Positions 1-5,754 of a DNA stretch of 6,891 bases are shown one piece after another (positions within the stretch are counted from its first letter, which is position 1; every line of letters starts with the position of its first letter). Made by a program: the position numbers and the translations under genes. Source of the DNA: CAZUNB01 sp964622235 (GTDB lineage: Bacteria > Patescibacteriota > Saccharimonadia > Saccharimonadales > JAGPDM01); the NCBI GenBank assembly GCA_964622235.1, contig CAZUNB010000048.1, positions 1-6,891 on the forward strand, in the 5' to 3' direction. The notes beneath the pieces are model-generated. The model made no database searches. It saw nothing but the letters and a program-made list of their open reading frames with translations, and had not been told where the DNA came from.

Positions 1-258
1 CCGGCTTGGTGCACTTGTTCGACACCACATCGCACGCGCCCTCGCCCGCCAGGCAGCTCTTGTCGGCGCGGCTGCGGCGCGCCGCGAGAACGAAACAACA
101 CACCAGTCGCAGCCGAGCAGACTAAACGAACAACCGACCGGCGTCGGAGCCGGTGTGGGCGCCGCAGTCGTCGCTGGCGTCGGAAGCATCGGTGCAAGCA
201 CGGGGGTTGGAGCCGGCGTCGGTGGCAAGCATGCAGCATTGGTCGTGGCGCAGAAGAG
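1..258. other. GC-rich, compositionally foreign left end
   Basis: This stretch is roughly two-thirds G+C, well above the rest of the window. Both + strand frames 1 and 2 are open throughout, but neither gives recognisable RadC sequence. Frame 2 yields a Gly/Val/Ala repeat (GVGAGVG twice) with imperfect direct repeats near 140-155 and 206-221. On the minus strand, 228 down to 136 reads as a Pro/Thr-rich linker containing APTPAPTPV, and about 66 down to 1 reads as a cysteine-rich segment (DKSCLAGEGACDVVSNKC) with almost every third codon position G or C. This looks more like secreted or eukaryotic-type coding sequence than like the neighbouring bacterial genes. The simplest reading is a chimeric contig end. 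A low-complexity upstream part of the radC gene is the alternative. Confidence 0.4.
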
Positions 259-483
259 CACGTTGACAAACGCGTTGCCGGCCGGAAAGAAGTCTTCGCT
301 GATGCCATCACCGACCGTGCCGCATCCATCATCGTGGCTCACAATCATCCCAGTGACAGTTTAAGGTCAAGCACAGCTGATCTTGAGGTAACTGAACGAC
401 TCAAAAGTTCAGCTAAACTTCTTGGTATTAACCTAATCGATCACATTATTGTTACAAAGGGTTCCCACGGCTCCGTAATCTAG
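259..483 (+). CDS. radC: RadC/MPN (JAB-like) domain protein, C-terminal part only
   Basis: The frame ending at the TAG at 481-483 carries the RadC C-terminal signature. KEVFADAI matches the family REVF segment. It is followed by IIVAHNHPSD, the JAMM-like HxHP metal motif, and then by LEVTERL and LLGINLIDHIIV, the conserved late RadC segments. Alignment by eye becomes convincing from about codon 286 and is weak before 259. No start codon or N-terminal helix-hairpin-helix region is visible. The usual HNHPSG has D in place of G, and the protein stops about six residues earlier than typical members, directly after SHGSVI. RadC proteins are MPN-domain proteins of unclear function, often carried on islands and mobile elements. 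Here the gene is partial, either cut by a chimeric junction or a decayed remnant. The frame stays open to base 1. Confidence 0.75.
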   Translation, partial: HVDKRVAGRKEVFADAITDRAASIIVAHNHPSDSLRSSTADLEVTERLKSSAKLLGINLIDHIIVTKGSHGSVI

Positions 484-503
484 CAAGAAAGAGTACTGTC
501 ATC

Positions 504-509
504 TATAAT
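504..509 (+). promoter_or_regulatory. Candidate -10 box for the restriction operon
   Basis: A perfect TATAAT lies 20 bases after the radC stop and 92 bases before hsdR. No good TTGACA-like -35 is found at 16-18 bases upstream and there is no extended TG, so the promoter would be weak or activator-dependent. The predicted start near 516 leaves a leader of about 86 nt. Confidence 0.4.
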
Positions 510-587
510 CAAATAATGAAGACTGAGAGAAATATATCTGGAAGGTTGGAGTAGTAAGTGTTTGTGAACAGTTTTAACAAGACAGAT

Positions 588-596
588 AAGGAAGAG
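588..596 (+). promoter_or_regulatory. hsdR ribosome binding site
   Basis: The purine run AAGGAAGAG ends 5 bases before the ATG at 602. It supports that ATG as the hsdR start. Confidence 0.7.
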
Positions 597-601
597 ACAA
601 A

Positions 602-2968
602 ATGACTAGCCAGCACGAGGCATATTCACGAGTAGTCATCGACCGCAAGTTGCGAGAGGCTGGCTGGGATATTGAAGATTCCAATCAAGTAGTTTTCGAA
701 GATCATGGTCCAGCTGGCAGAGCCGACTATATATTAAAAGACAAAAAAGATATGCCGATTGCTGTTATTGAAGCTAAAGCTCCAGAAACAGATCCATATA
801 ACGCCAAGAAGCAAGCCAGAGACTACGTCGATAAGCAATATCCACAGGTAACCTACGTCTATTTAGCTAATTCAGAAAAGATATATTTTTGGGATCTTGA
901 ACATGGCGATGCCATGCCATCAGACGGTGGCTTCTTCTCGCAACAAGATCTAGAGCGTCGGCGAGCCAGCAGTCGCATCAGCGACAGAGAGCAACTGACT
1001 TTGAAGCCAGTTGGAAAAGACTACTTCAGCGATGTTAGCGAGCTAGAGCTACGTGATTATCAGCCAGACGCCTGGAACGCTATTGCCCAGCAGTACGAAA
1101 ACGACAATAAACGGGCTTTCTTGCTGGAGATGGCAACTGGGACCGGCAAGACAGTGCTAGCTAGCCTGATAATCAGTAAATTTTTGCGCACTAACAACGC
1201 TAGCCGAGCCTTATTTATCGTTGACCGCAAAACCCTTGCCAAGCAAACTAAGGGTACATTTGAACAGTTGCTGAAGAACATTTCGGTGGTTGGCACTTAC
1301 TGGGGNNNNNNNNNNGCGCTTCACGGACGAGACCAGTTTACGCCCGGAGCATTTGACCTAATTATTCACGATGAGGCGCATCGCAGTATCTATACACCAG
1401 AGGCACGGGCAGCAGTCGACTACTTTGTGGGTGCAACCAAAATCGGACTAACCGCCACACCCAAGGATTTCCTGAAGAATATCGATGTTGATCAGCTAAG
1501 TCTTGATGATCCTCGAGCTTTAGAACGACGCATTCAGCGCGACACTTACAAATACTTTGGCTGCGAGAACGGTACGCCAACTTATAGATACACTATTCAG
1601 GATGGATCAAAACAAGGCTATTTAATTGAGCCAGTCTATCGTAAAGCTAACACTTCACTGACCTATCAAGCACTGAGCGATGAAGGTATTACCAAGCTTG
1701 ATGATCTAGAGTTAGAAGAAGGCACCAGTCTCAAAATCCGTGATTTAGAGCGCAAAGTCTACTTCCCCGAGCGCAACAAAACCATGATGCAAGAGTTTTT
1801 GGATTATGCTGATCATTCCCCAAATGGTGAAATCGGTAAAACGTTGGTGTTTGCCGTTTCACAAAACCATGCTGATGCGCTGGCAAAGATTCTCAACCAA
1901 CTGACACCAGAATACAACGGTCGGTTTGCCGAGGTTGTTACCAGCCGTATTAACGGAGCTCACGAGATTGCCAAAGATTTCGCTAACGCAAACAATAAGC
2001 TACCTCGTGTTGTAGTAACCGTCGATATGCTTGCAACTGGTTTTGATGCGCCAGAAATTCAAAATCTGGTACTAGCCCGTGCCATGTACGATCCTACAAC
2101 TTATCAGCAGATTAAAGGCCGTGGCACTCGGCTTTGTCCTGAGATCAACAAGCAACGTTTTGTGGTCCATGATTTTGCAGGAGTGTTGGAATACTTTGAC
2201 GAAAAACATGATTGGGACGAACCGCTGAATATTCCTGCCAGTAAAAAAGTTTATGGCTCACCCAATGAAGCTATTAATGATAAGCCACAGGTCGATGAAG
2301 GCGTTGGCGAACAAGGCGATGATTACAAGCCAAAAGATCAAAAAACTCCTACTAGCCAGACTAAAGACTTCGTAGCAACCAGAGATCAGATTCGCTATGG
2401 GCTCGGCGAAGGCGATGTGGTTGATCGTAATATGTATCAAGATGAGTGGACTACTGCCGTTCATCGGTATGTTGAAGCTAATAAGACTAAAATAGAACAA
2501 GTTATTGATGACCCAGAAGCCATGGATGAGCTGATGGAAGACATCAACGCTCAGTTGCTTGATAAGCCAAAATACTTCTTTAACGAAAAGTCCCTACGTG
2601 AGAGCCACCGAGTGATTGCCGGTGTGCGAGATTTTTTCTTGGCGGCAGTCGGTAAGACCGCTTTGCCAACCCGTGACGAACAATTAACAGAGTTTACTCA
2701 AGGCCTAGTAAATAAATTTGCCGATCAAGCCGGTGGTGCCTCGCAGCGACGTAGCCAGATGGTGCGTTATCTAACAAAACACCTCACGGAAGAAGACGGC
2801 GGCAAGCTTATTCAGCAAATTCGTGAGAAAAATGATCTCTCATTCTTGACCAGGCCGGAATTTGCTAACGCCTACCAACCTCGAGAATGGCTAAATGAAT
2901 TTGAGGATTCAGACGAGATAATAGAGCTAGTCAGCGATATAGCGACTAGCGAATTGGTTAGGATATAA
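602..2968 (+). CDS. hsdR: Type I restriction enzyme R subunit (HsdR, EcoEI-like)
   Basis: This is the motor and nuclease subunit of a type I restriction enzyme: with HsdM and HsdS it translocates unmodified DNA using ATP and cleaves at a distance. An N-terminal PD-(D/E)xK nuclease is visible as D42 (GRADY) and E57-x-K59 (VIEAK). The SF2 helicase follows: Q-like motif at RDYQ (151-154), Walker A MATGTGKT (177-184), Ia FIVDR (205-209), DEAH (257-260), motif III LTATP (283-287), motif V LATGFD (477-482) and motif VI QIKGRGTR (503-510). The last ~140 residues fit the EcoEI_R_C region. The 788-codon length is normal for the EcoEI group. A 10-N gap lies between motifs Ia and II, so the true length is unknown and the preserved frame may be luck. 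The gene is followed after 2 bases by a small ORF and then hsdM, indicating one operon. Confidence 0.93.
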   Translation: MTSQHEAYSRVVIDRKLREAGWDIEDSNQVVFEDHGPAGRADYILKDKKDMPIAVIEAKAPETDPYNAKKQARDYVDKQYPQVTYVYLANSEKIYFWDLEHGDAMPSDGGFFSQQDLERRRASSRISDREQLTLKPVGKDYFSDVSELELRDYQPDAWNAIAQQYENDNKRAFLLEMATGTGKTVLASLIISKFLRTNNASRALFIVDRKTLAKQTKGTFEQLLKNISVVGTYWXXXXALHGRDQFTPGAFDLIIHDEAHRSIYTPEARAAVDYFVGATKIGLTATPKDFLKNIDVDQLSLDDPRALERRIQRDTYKYFGCENGTPTYRYTIQDGSKQGYLIEPVYRKANTSLTYQALSDEGITKLDDLELEEGTSLKIRDLERKVYFPERNKTMMQEFLDYADHSPNGEIGKTLVFAVSQNHADALAKILNQLTPEYNGRFAEVVTSRINGAHEIAKDFANANNKLPRVVVTVDMLATGFDAPEIQNLVLARAMYDPTTYQQIKGRGTRLCPEINKQRFVVHDFAGVLEYFDEKHDWDEPLNIPASKKVYGSPNEAINDKPQVDEGVGEQGDDYKPKDQKTPTSQTKDFVATRDQIRYGLGEGDVVDRNMYQDEWTTAVHRYVEANKTKIEQVIDDPEAMDELMEDINAQLLDKPKYFFNEKSLRESHRVIAGVRDFFLAAVGKTALPTRDEQLTEFTQGLVNKFADQAGGASQRRSQMVRYLTKHLTEEDGGKLIQQIREKNDLSFLTRPEFANAYQPREWLNEFEDSDEIIELVSDIATSELVRI
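1306..1315. other. Assembly gap (10 N) inside hsdR
   Basis: A run of 10 N is a conventional placeholder of unknown length. It falls between helicase motifs Ia and II, where the family normally has a segment ending in a T-x-Q-S/A type motif. The residues just after the gap (ALHGRDQF) look like the tail of that motif, so some tens of bases are probably missing. Confidence 0.85.
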
Positions 2969-2970
2969 CA

Positions 2971-3135
2971 ATGAGTGACGATATACGCATCAGCCACGTC
3001 CAAAAAACAGTTGTCCGGAATTTTCGGACAACTGTTGGAAACGATAGCTCTACATGCATAGAATTAATGAGAAAATTCGGAATTTCCGAATTTTCTCCTA
3101 AACAGGATTTTTATAAACGGAAAGGCAAGGACTAG
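2971..3135 (+). CDS. 54-aa hypothetical protein between hsdR and hsdM
   Basis: An ATG lies 2 bases after the hsdR stop, and the TAG ends 2 bases before the hsdM ATG. The ORF therefore fills the spacer exactly, as a real operon member would. AGGA at 2960-2963 gives a ribosome binding site with 7-base spacing. The product is basic and polar, starts MSDDIRISHV and ends YKRKGKD, with no membrane segment and no motif I recognise. The codons run straight through two perfect inverted repeats (3006-3036 and 3069-3097), which is unusual for a constrained protein. Alternatives are that this is only a structured intergenic region that happens to be open, or a leader whose translation controls hsdM. I cannot assign a function. 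Confidence 0.4.
   Translation: MSDDIRISHVQKTVVRNFRTTVGNDSSTCIELMRKFGISEFSPKQDFYKRKGKD
3006..3036. repeat. Perfect 12-bp inverted repeat (IR1)
   Basis: The arms are AACAGTTGTCCG (3006-3017) and its exact reverse complement (3025-3036), separated by the 7-base loop GAATTTT. No T-run follows, so it is not a classical terminator. It sits between hsdR and hsdM and could act as an RNA hairpin or as an operator. Confidence 0.85.
3069..3097. repeat. Perfect 14-bp palindrome (IR2)
   Basis: The arms GAGAAAATTCGGAA (3069-3082) and the exact reverse complement (3084-3097) flank a single central T. As RNA it would form a 12-bp stem with a 5-base loop. It shares the core CGGAATTT with IR1, which lies 32 bases upstream. 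No T-run follows. Confidence 0.85.
3127..3131 (+). promoter_or_regulatory. hsdM ribosome binding site
   Basis: AAGGA lies 6 bases before the ATG at 3138. It is downstream of both palindromes, so it stays single-stranded if they fold. Confidence 0.55.
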
Positions 3136-3137
3136 TT

Positions 3138-5105
3138 ATGTCAGATTTTACTAGCAACGGATTGAACAAAAAAGTAGATGCTCTGATGGATAAGTTCTAT
3201 GGGGCAGGGGTTGCCAGCCACCCGACCATCATTGAGCAAATAAATTATCTGCTGTTTATGCGCGCGCTTTCGTTTAAGGATGAGGAATACAAACAGCTGG
3301 GCGTAGATGATCCCGAGAAGATCGTTTTTGACGGCGATCTTTCCAAGTACAAATGGGAGAATCTATTGACGCTTAACGCCGAGGAACTTTTTACTGCGCT
3401 AGAAGAATGCTTCCGTAAAATTCCAGACAGCACTACCAACCAGACGGTTCGTTTAGTCTTTCGCAACGCTCATATCAAACTGTACGATAAAGCCACGCTG
3501 CGGATTGTCGTGCACGAGCTTGATCAGTTTGCTAAAACTATGGATTCGCTGGAGCACAAAGGTCAGCATGATATTTTTGGCGACACTTACGAATATTTAC
3601 TCAGCAAGTTATCTCAGGCTGGTACTTCTGGGCAGTTTCGTACCCCACGGCACATCATTGAGTTTATAGTCTCAGTCATTGCGCCGAAAAAGGGCGAGAC
3701 TATTTTGGACCCAGCGGTTGGTACGGCTGGTTTTTTGGTTAAAGCCTACGAACATCTGCGCAATCAATATTCATCGGGCGAGGCTGGTGCTGGCAACTTC
3801 GATAAACTGAGTAACAAAGAACACAGCTTTTTGTTTGAACATACCTTTAGTGGTTTTGACAGTGACGAAGACATGATCAAGTTCGGCATGATGAATCTTT
3901 ATCTGCACGGTTTGCAGAATGCCAAGCTCTTGCGTCAAAATACCCTGACTGATACCGGCGGTAACCGTGATAAGTACGACGTAATTCTGGCTAATCCTCC
4001 ATTTAGTGGCAAGATCGATAGGGACAGTGTCGTACAAGAACTACAGATGAAAACTGGCGCTACAGAAGTATTGTTTTTGCGCTACATGTTAGAGCACACA
4101 AGAACTTCCGGACGTATAGGGGTTGTAGTGCCAGAAGGTATAATATTTCAGCCAGGCGAAGCATATAAAAAGATTCGCAAATTACTTGTAGAGAGAGGTT
4201 TGTGGTGCGTGGTTAGTTTACCGCCAGGAGTGTTTAACCCATACGCAAAAACCACTAAAACTAGTATTCTGTTTCTTGATAAAGAAATGCAAGAAAAGAT
4301 TCAAGGAGTTGAGTTTGTAAAGGTAGATAATGATGGATTTGATCTCGGTGCTACACGCACTCCGATTCAAGATAACGATTTACCTACAGCTTTAGAGATT
4401 ATTAATTTACATAAAAAAGGTGTGTCTAACTCAGGACACAATCTCCAGCACAAGTTATTGAGTAGAGAAGAGATTGGCAATAGGCCCGCAGCAAACTGGG
4501 CAGTCTTTAACGATTACTATGAAAATACTAGCAATTCTTCAATCCATCAGAATACTGAAATTGGATCAATTCTCATACCAAAAAAAGCTAAAATAACTAT
4601 CGATAACGATACAGAATATAAACAAATCACCGTAAAGATGAATGGTAAAGGAGCAGTTCTTAGAAAAAAGATTCTCGGTAAAGATATAAAAACCAAAGCC
4701 CAGTTTTTAGCTAGCGAAGGTGATTTTATTATGTCTAAAATCGATGCAAGAAATGGTGCGTTTAGTATAGTGCCAGATTTTCTAGATGGTTCTGTTGTTA
4801 CTTCAGATTTTCCTATATTTAACGTAAATAAAGAAATAATGGCTGAGGATTTCTTAAAAATCATGTTGCAATCTCCTCAATTTATAAAAATATGTAAAAT
4901 TACTAGTGTGGGCACTTCAAACAGGAAGCGTATTAAGATTCAAAAATTCTTAAATTCAAAAATACCTTTACCAACCCTAAACGATCAGCAAATGATAATT
5001 AGCGAGCTAGCTGTGCACAGAAAAAGGGTTGAAATTAAGAAACAAGAGATTTTAGAAGAAGAACAAAAAATATCCGACAAAATCACCGAGGTTTGGGGTG
5101 AGTAG
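3138..5105 (+). CDS. hsdM: Type I RM methyltransferase fused to a one-TRD half specificity subunit (HsdM-S)
   Basis: The protein would methylate adenine N6 in host DNA and also supply sequence recognition. Residues ~8-135 form the HsdM N-terminal helical domain. The N6-adenine methyltransferase core follows, with GQFRTPRHI (165-173), SAM-binding motif I DPAVGTAGF (191-199) and catalytic NPPF (286-289). From about 475 to the end it matches a single type I S target-recognition domain plus conserved region: TRD body, then NSKIPLPTLNDQQ (606-618), then a charged helix (about 621-650) suited to coiled-coil pairing. HsdM proteins are usually near 500 residues without a TRD, and S subunits usually hold two TRDs, so this is an M-S fusion with half an S. 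Two copies would have to dimerise, predicting a symmetric bipartite target. GC falls sharply around 4100-4140, within the methylase core. No separate hsdS gene is visible. Confidence 0.9.
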   Translation: MSDFTSNGLNKKVDALMDKFYGAGVASHPTIIEQINYLLFMRALSFKDEEYKQLGVDDPEKIVFDGDLSKYKWENLLTLNAEELFTALEECFRKIPDSTTNQTVRLVFRNAHIKLYDKATLRIVVHELDQFAKTMDSLEHKGQHDIFGDTYEYLLSKLSQAGTSGQFRTPRHIIEFIVSVIAPKKGETILDPAVGTAGFLVKAYEHLRNQYSSGEAGAGNFDKLSNKEHSFLFEHTFSGFDSDEDMIKFGMMNLYLHGLQNAKLLRQNTLTDTGGNRDKYDVILANPPFSGKIDRDSVVQELQMKTGATEVLFLRYMLEHTRTSGRIGVVVPEGIIFQPGEAYKKIRKLLVERGLWCVVSLPPGVFNPYAKTTKTSILFLDKEMQEKIQGVEFVKVDNDGFDLGATRTPIQDNDLPTALEIINLHKKGVSNSGHNLQHKLLSREEIGNRPAANWAVFNDYYENTSNSSIHQNTEIGSILIPKKAKITIDNDTEYKQITVKMNGKGAVLRKKILGKDIKTKAQFLASEGDFIMSKIDARNGAFSIVPDFLDGSVVTSDFPIFNVNKEIMAEDFLKIMLQSPQFIKICKITSVGTSNRKRIKIQKFLNSKIPLPTLNDQQMIISELAVHRKRVEIKKQEILEEEQKISDKITEVWGE

Positions 5106-5172
5106 TAATTGTGCCTGAAAGTAGCCATCTATCACAGGAGACCGAGTACAGCTGATAGAGAGGATGAAAAGT

Positions 5173-5201
5173 TTGTAGGCATATACTAGGTGTGTTATCA
5201 T
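5173..5201 (+). promoter_or_regulatory. Promoter of the 5208 gene, extended -10
   Basis: TTGTAG (5173-5178) is a modest -35. A 17-base spacer leads to TATCAT (5196-5201), preceded by TG at 5193-5194 as in extended -10 promoters. The expected start is about 7 bases on, at 5208, which is the A of the ATG chosen below. The mRNA would be leaderless or nearly so. Confidence 0.5.
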
Positions 5202-5207
5202 AGATGT

Positions 5208-5624
5208 ATGACTTTTAACTTTACAGAAACACCAAATAGTTCAACGAAGGTTATCGATACGATAACGCTTACAACTAATGACTATCTATCTTTTCCGACT
5301 TTTTTCATAAGGAAACATGGATTTACATCTGATAATAAACCGAGCTTAAGAATGTTTTTTGATTCAGAAAAGCAGGTTATAGCAATTGCATTTGTAAGCA
5401 GCGACGGTAAAGGTACTTACAAAATTAACTATTCAGATAAATACGGCGCAACCTGCAAAATAAAATCATTCATGTTGAATAACGATTTGGACACCGCTAA
5501 ACTCGCGAAAAAGTATGATTACTCAGTAATAAATTCAACGGACGTAAGTTTAGAAGAGGGCAATGTATTCATTATCGAATTGAACAATAAGCAACCGGAA
5601 GGAGGTGACAGTGTGGAAAGTTGA
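5208..5624 (+). CDS. Hypothetical protein, ~138 aa, unrecognised
   Basis: I prefer the ATG at 5208 (MTFNFTETPN) to the GTG at 5190, because the GTG lies inside the predicted -10 region and has no ribosome binding site. The product is a small soluble protein with alternating hydrophobic residues suggesting beta-strands, no signal peptide and no membrane segment. The segment IDTITLTTNDYLSFPTFFIRK (N-terminal) and then MFFDSEKQVIAIAF resembles short uncharacterised bacterial proteins I have seen but cannot name. It lies 102 bases after the RM operon with its own promoter, so it is not clearly part of that operon. Its last codons contain an ideal Shine-Dalgarno sequence (5598-5607) serving a tiny ORF in another frame. 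Low GC is shared with the downstream genes. Role unknown. Confidence 0.75.
   Translation: MTFNFTETPNSSTKVIDTITLTTNDYLSFPTFFIRKHGFTSDNKPSLRMFFDSEKQVIAIAFVSSDGKGTYKINYSDKYGATCKIKSFMLNNDLDTAKLAKKYDYSVINSTDVSLEEGNVFIIELNNKQPEGGDSVES
5598..5607 (+). promoter_or_regulatory. Ideal Shine-Dalgarno sequence inside a gene end
   Basis: GAAGGAGGTG begins at 5598 and continues into ACA before a GTG at 5611. This nearly full anti-SD complement is far stronger than any other ribosome binding site in the window. It lies within the last codons of the upstream gene, and the only start it serves is the 17-codon ORF that follows. Confidence 0.6.
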
Positions 5625-5664
5625 CAAAAAGAAAACCTCTCAGCGTCAACTGAGAGGTCCATAA
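5611..5664 (+). CDS. 17-codon mini-ORF (leader peptide or toxin remnant)
   Basis: GTG at 5611, 5 bases after GGAGG, opens a frame ending at TAA 5662-5664, with product MWKVDKKKTSQRQLRGP. It overlaps the end of the upstream gene by 14 bases in another frame and runs through the hairpin at 5635-5658. The peptide is short, basic and lacks a hydrophobic segment, so it is not itself a typical membrane toxin. The layout of strong SD, tiny ORF ending in a Lys-rich tail, hairpin and convergent small RNA is that of type I toxin genes such as TxpA or Fst-like loci, here without the membrane part. A leader peptide is the alternative. Expression is unproven. Confidence 0.25.
   Translation: MWKVDKKKTSQRQLRGP
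5626..5658 (-). terminator. Intrinsic terminator reading on the minus strand
   Basis: ACCTCTCAG (5635-5643) pairs perfectly with CTGAGAGGT (5650-5658) across a 6-base loop. On the minus strand the stem is followed by TTTTCTTTTT (5635 down to 5626), a good U-tract. On the + strand no T-run follows, so termination is expected mainly leftward. Confidence 0.65.
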
Positions 5665-5694
5665 CCATTAAATCGCGACTAGGCAATTAAGGTT
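5626..5694 (-). ncRNA. Candidate ~70-nt antisense small RNA
   Basis: A minus-strand promoter (5701-5728) would start transcription near 5694. The RNA would fold a first imperfect hairpin (5694 to about 5661), then the terminator hairpin (5658-5635), and end in the U-tract near 5626. It would be fully complementary to the 17-codon ORF region from about its sixth codon onward. Promoter, two-stem RNA and terminator in so small a space resemble type I antitoxin RNAs. No sequence family is recognised and expression is unproven. Confidence 0.35.
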
Positions 5695-5699
5695 ATTTT
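5661..5699 (+). terminator. Likely + strand terminator after the 5208 gene
   Basis: ATAACC-A-TTAA (5661-5671) pairs with TTAAGGTTAT (5687-5696), leaving one bulged A and a 15-base loop. TTTT follows from 5696. The A+T-rich stem makes it weak, but it is the best-placed end for + strand transcripts before the next operon. Confidence 0.4.
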
Positions 5700-5700
5700 A

Positions 5701-5728
5701 ATTGTAACAGAATATATTAGAAAATCAA
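5701..5728 (-). promoter_or_regulatory. Minus-strand promoter for the small RNA
   Basis: Read on the minus strand, TTGATT (5728-5723) is a -35 with 4 of 6 consensus bases and TACAAT (5706-5701) is a -10 with 5 of 6, separated by 16 bases. The region is A+T-rich, so chance similarity is possible. The aligned terminator downstream strengthens the call. Confidence 0.4.
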
Positions 5729-5754
5729 GTTAAAAATATGTAAAGGAAAATTTT

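Noticed and set aside
155..364. + strand Gly/Val-rich 69-codon ORF
   Set aside because: It overlaps the recognisable RadC segment in another frame, is low-complexity, has no ribosome binding site, and its end is an out-of-frame reading of the HNHPS region.
1060..1580. Minus-strand ORFs at 1060-1296 and 1362-1580
   Set aside because: They are antisense to conserved HsdR helicase motifs, and their products resemble no known protein.
2258..2500. Minus-strand 80-codon hydrophobic ORF
   Set aside because: It is antisense to the HsdR linker region. The hydrophobicity arises from reading acidic and lysine codons in reverse.
3006..3097. Palindromes as a CRISPR array, attachment site or recombination site
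   Set aside because: The two palindromes differ in sequence outside a short core, there is no spacer periodicity, and no integrase or recombinase gene is in the window.
3245..4864. Minus-strand ORFs at 3245-3466, 3771-4037 and 4547-4864
   Set aside because: All are shadows of the hsdM-S gene, with no ribosome binding sites and no recognisable motifs.
602..5105. Phase-variable specificity by inverted hsdS repeats
   Set aside because: Only one TRD is present, with no second S fragment, inverted TRD copy or recombinase in the window.
5128..5159. 7-bp inverted repeat after hsdM-S as a terminator
   Set aside because: The stem is short, the loop is 18 bases, the stem is A+T-rich and no T-run follows, so chance is a sufficient explanation.
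5190..5207. GTG at 5190 as the start of the following gene
   Set aside because: It lies within the promoter, just upstream of the -10 hexamer, and no ribosome binding site precedes it. The ATG at 5208 fits better.
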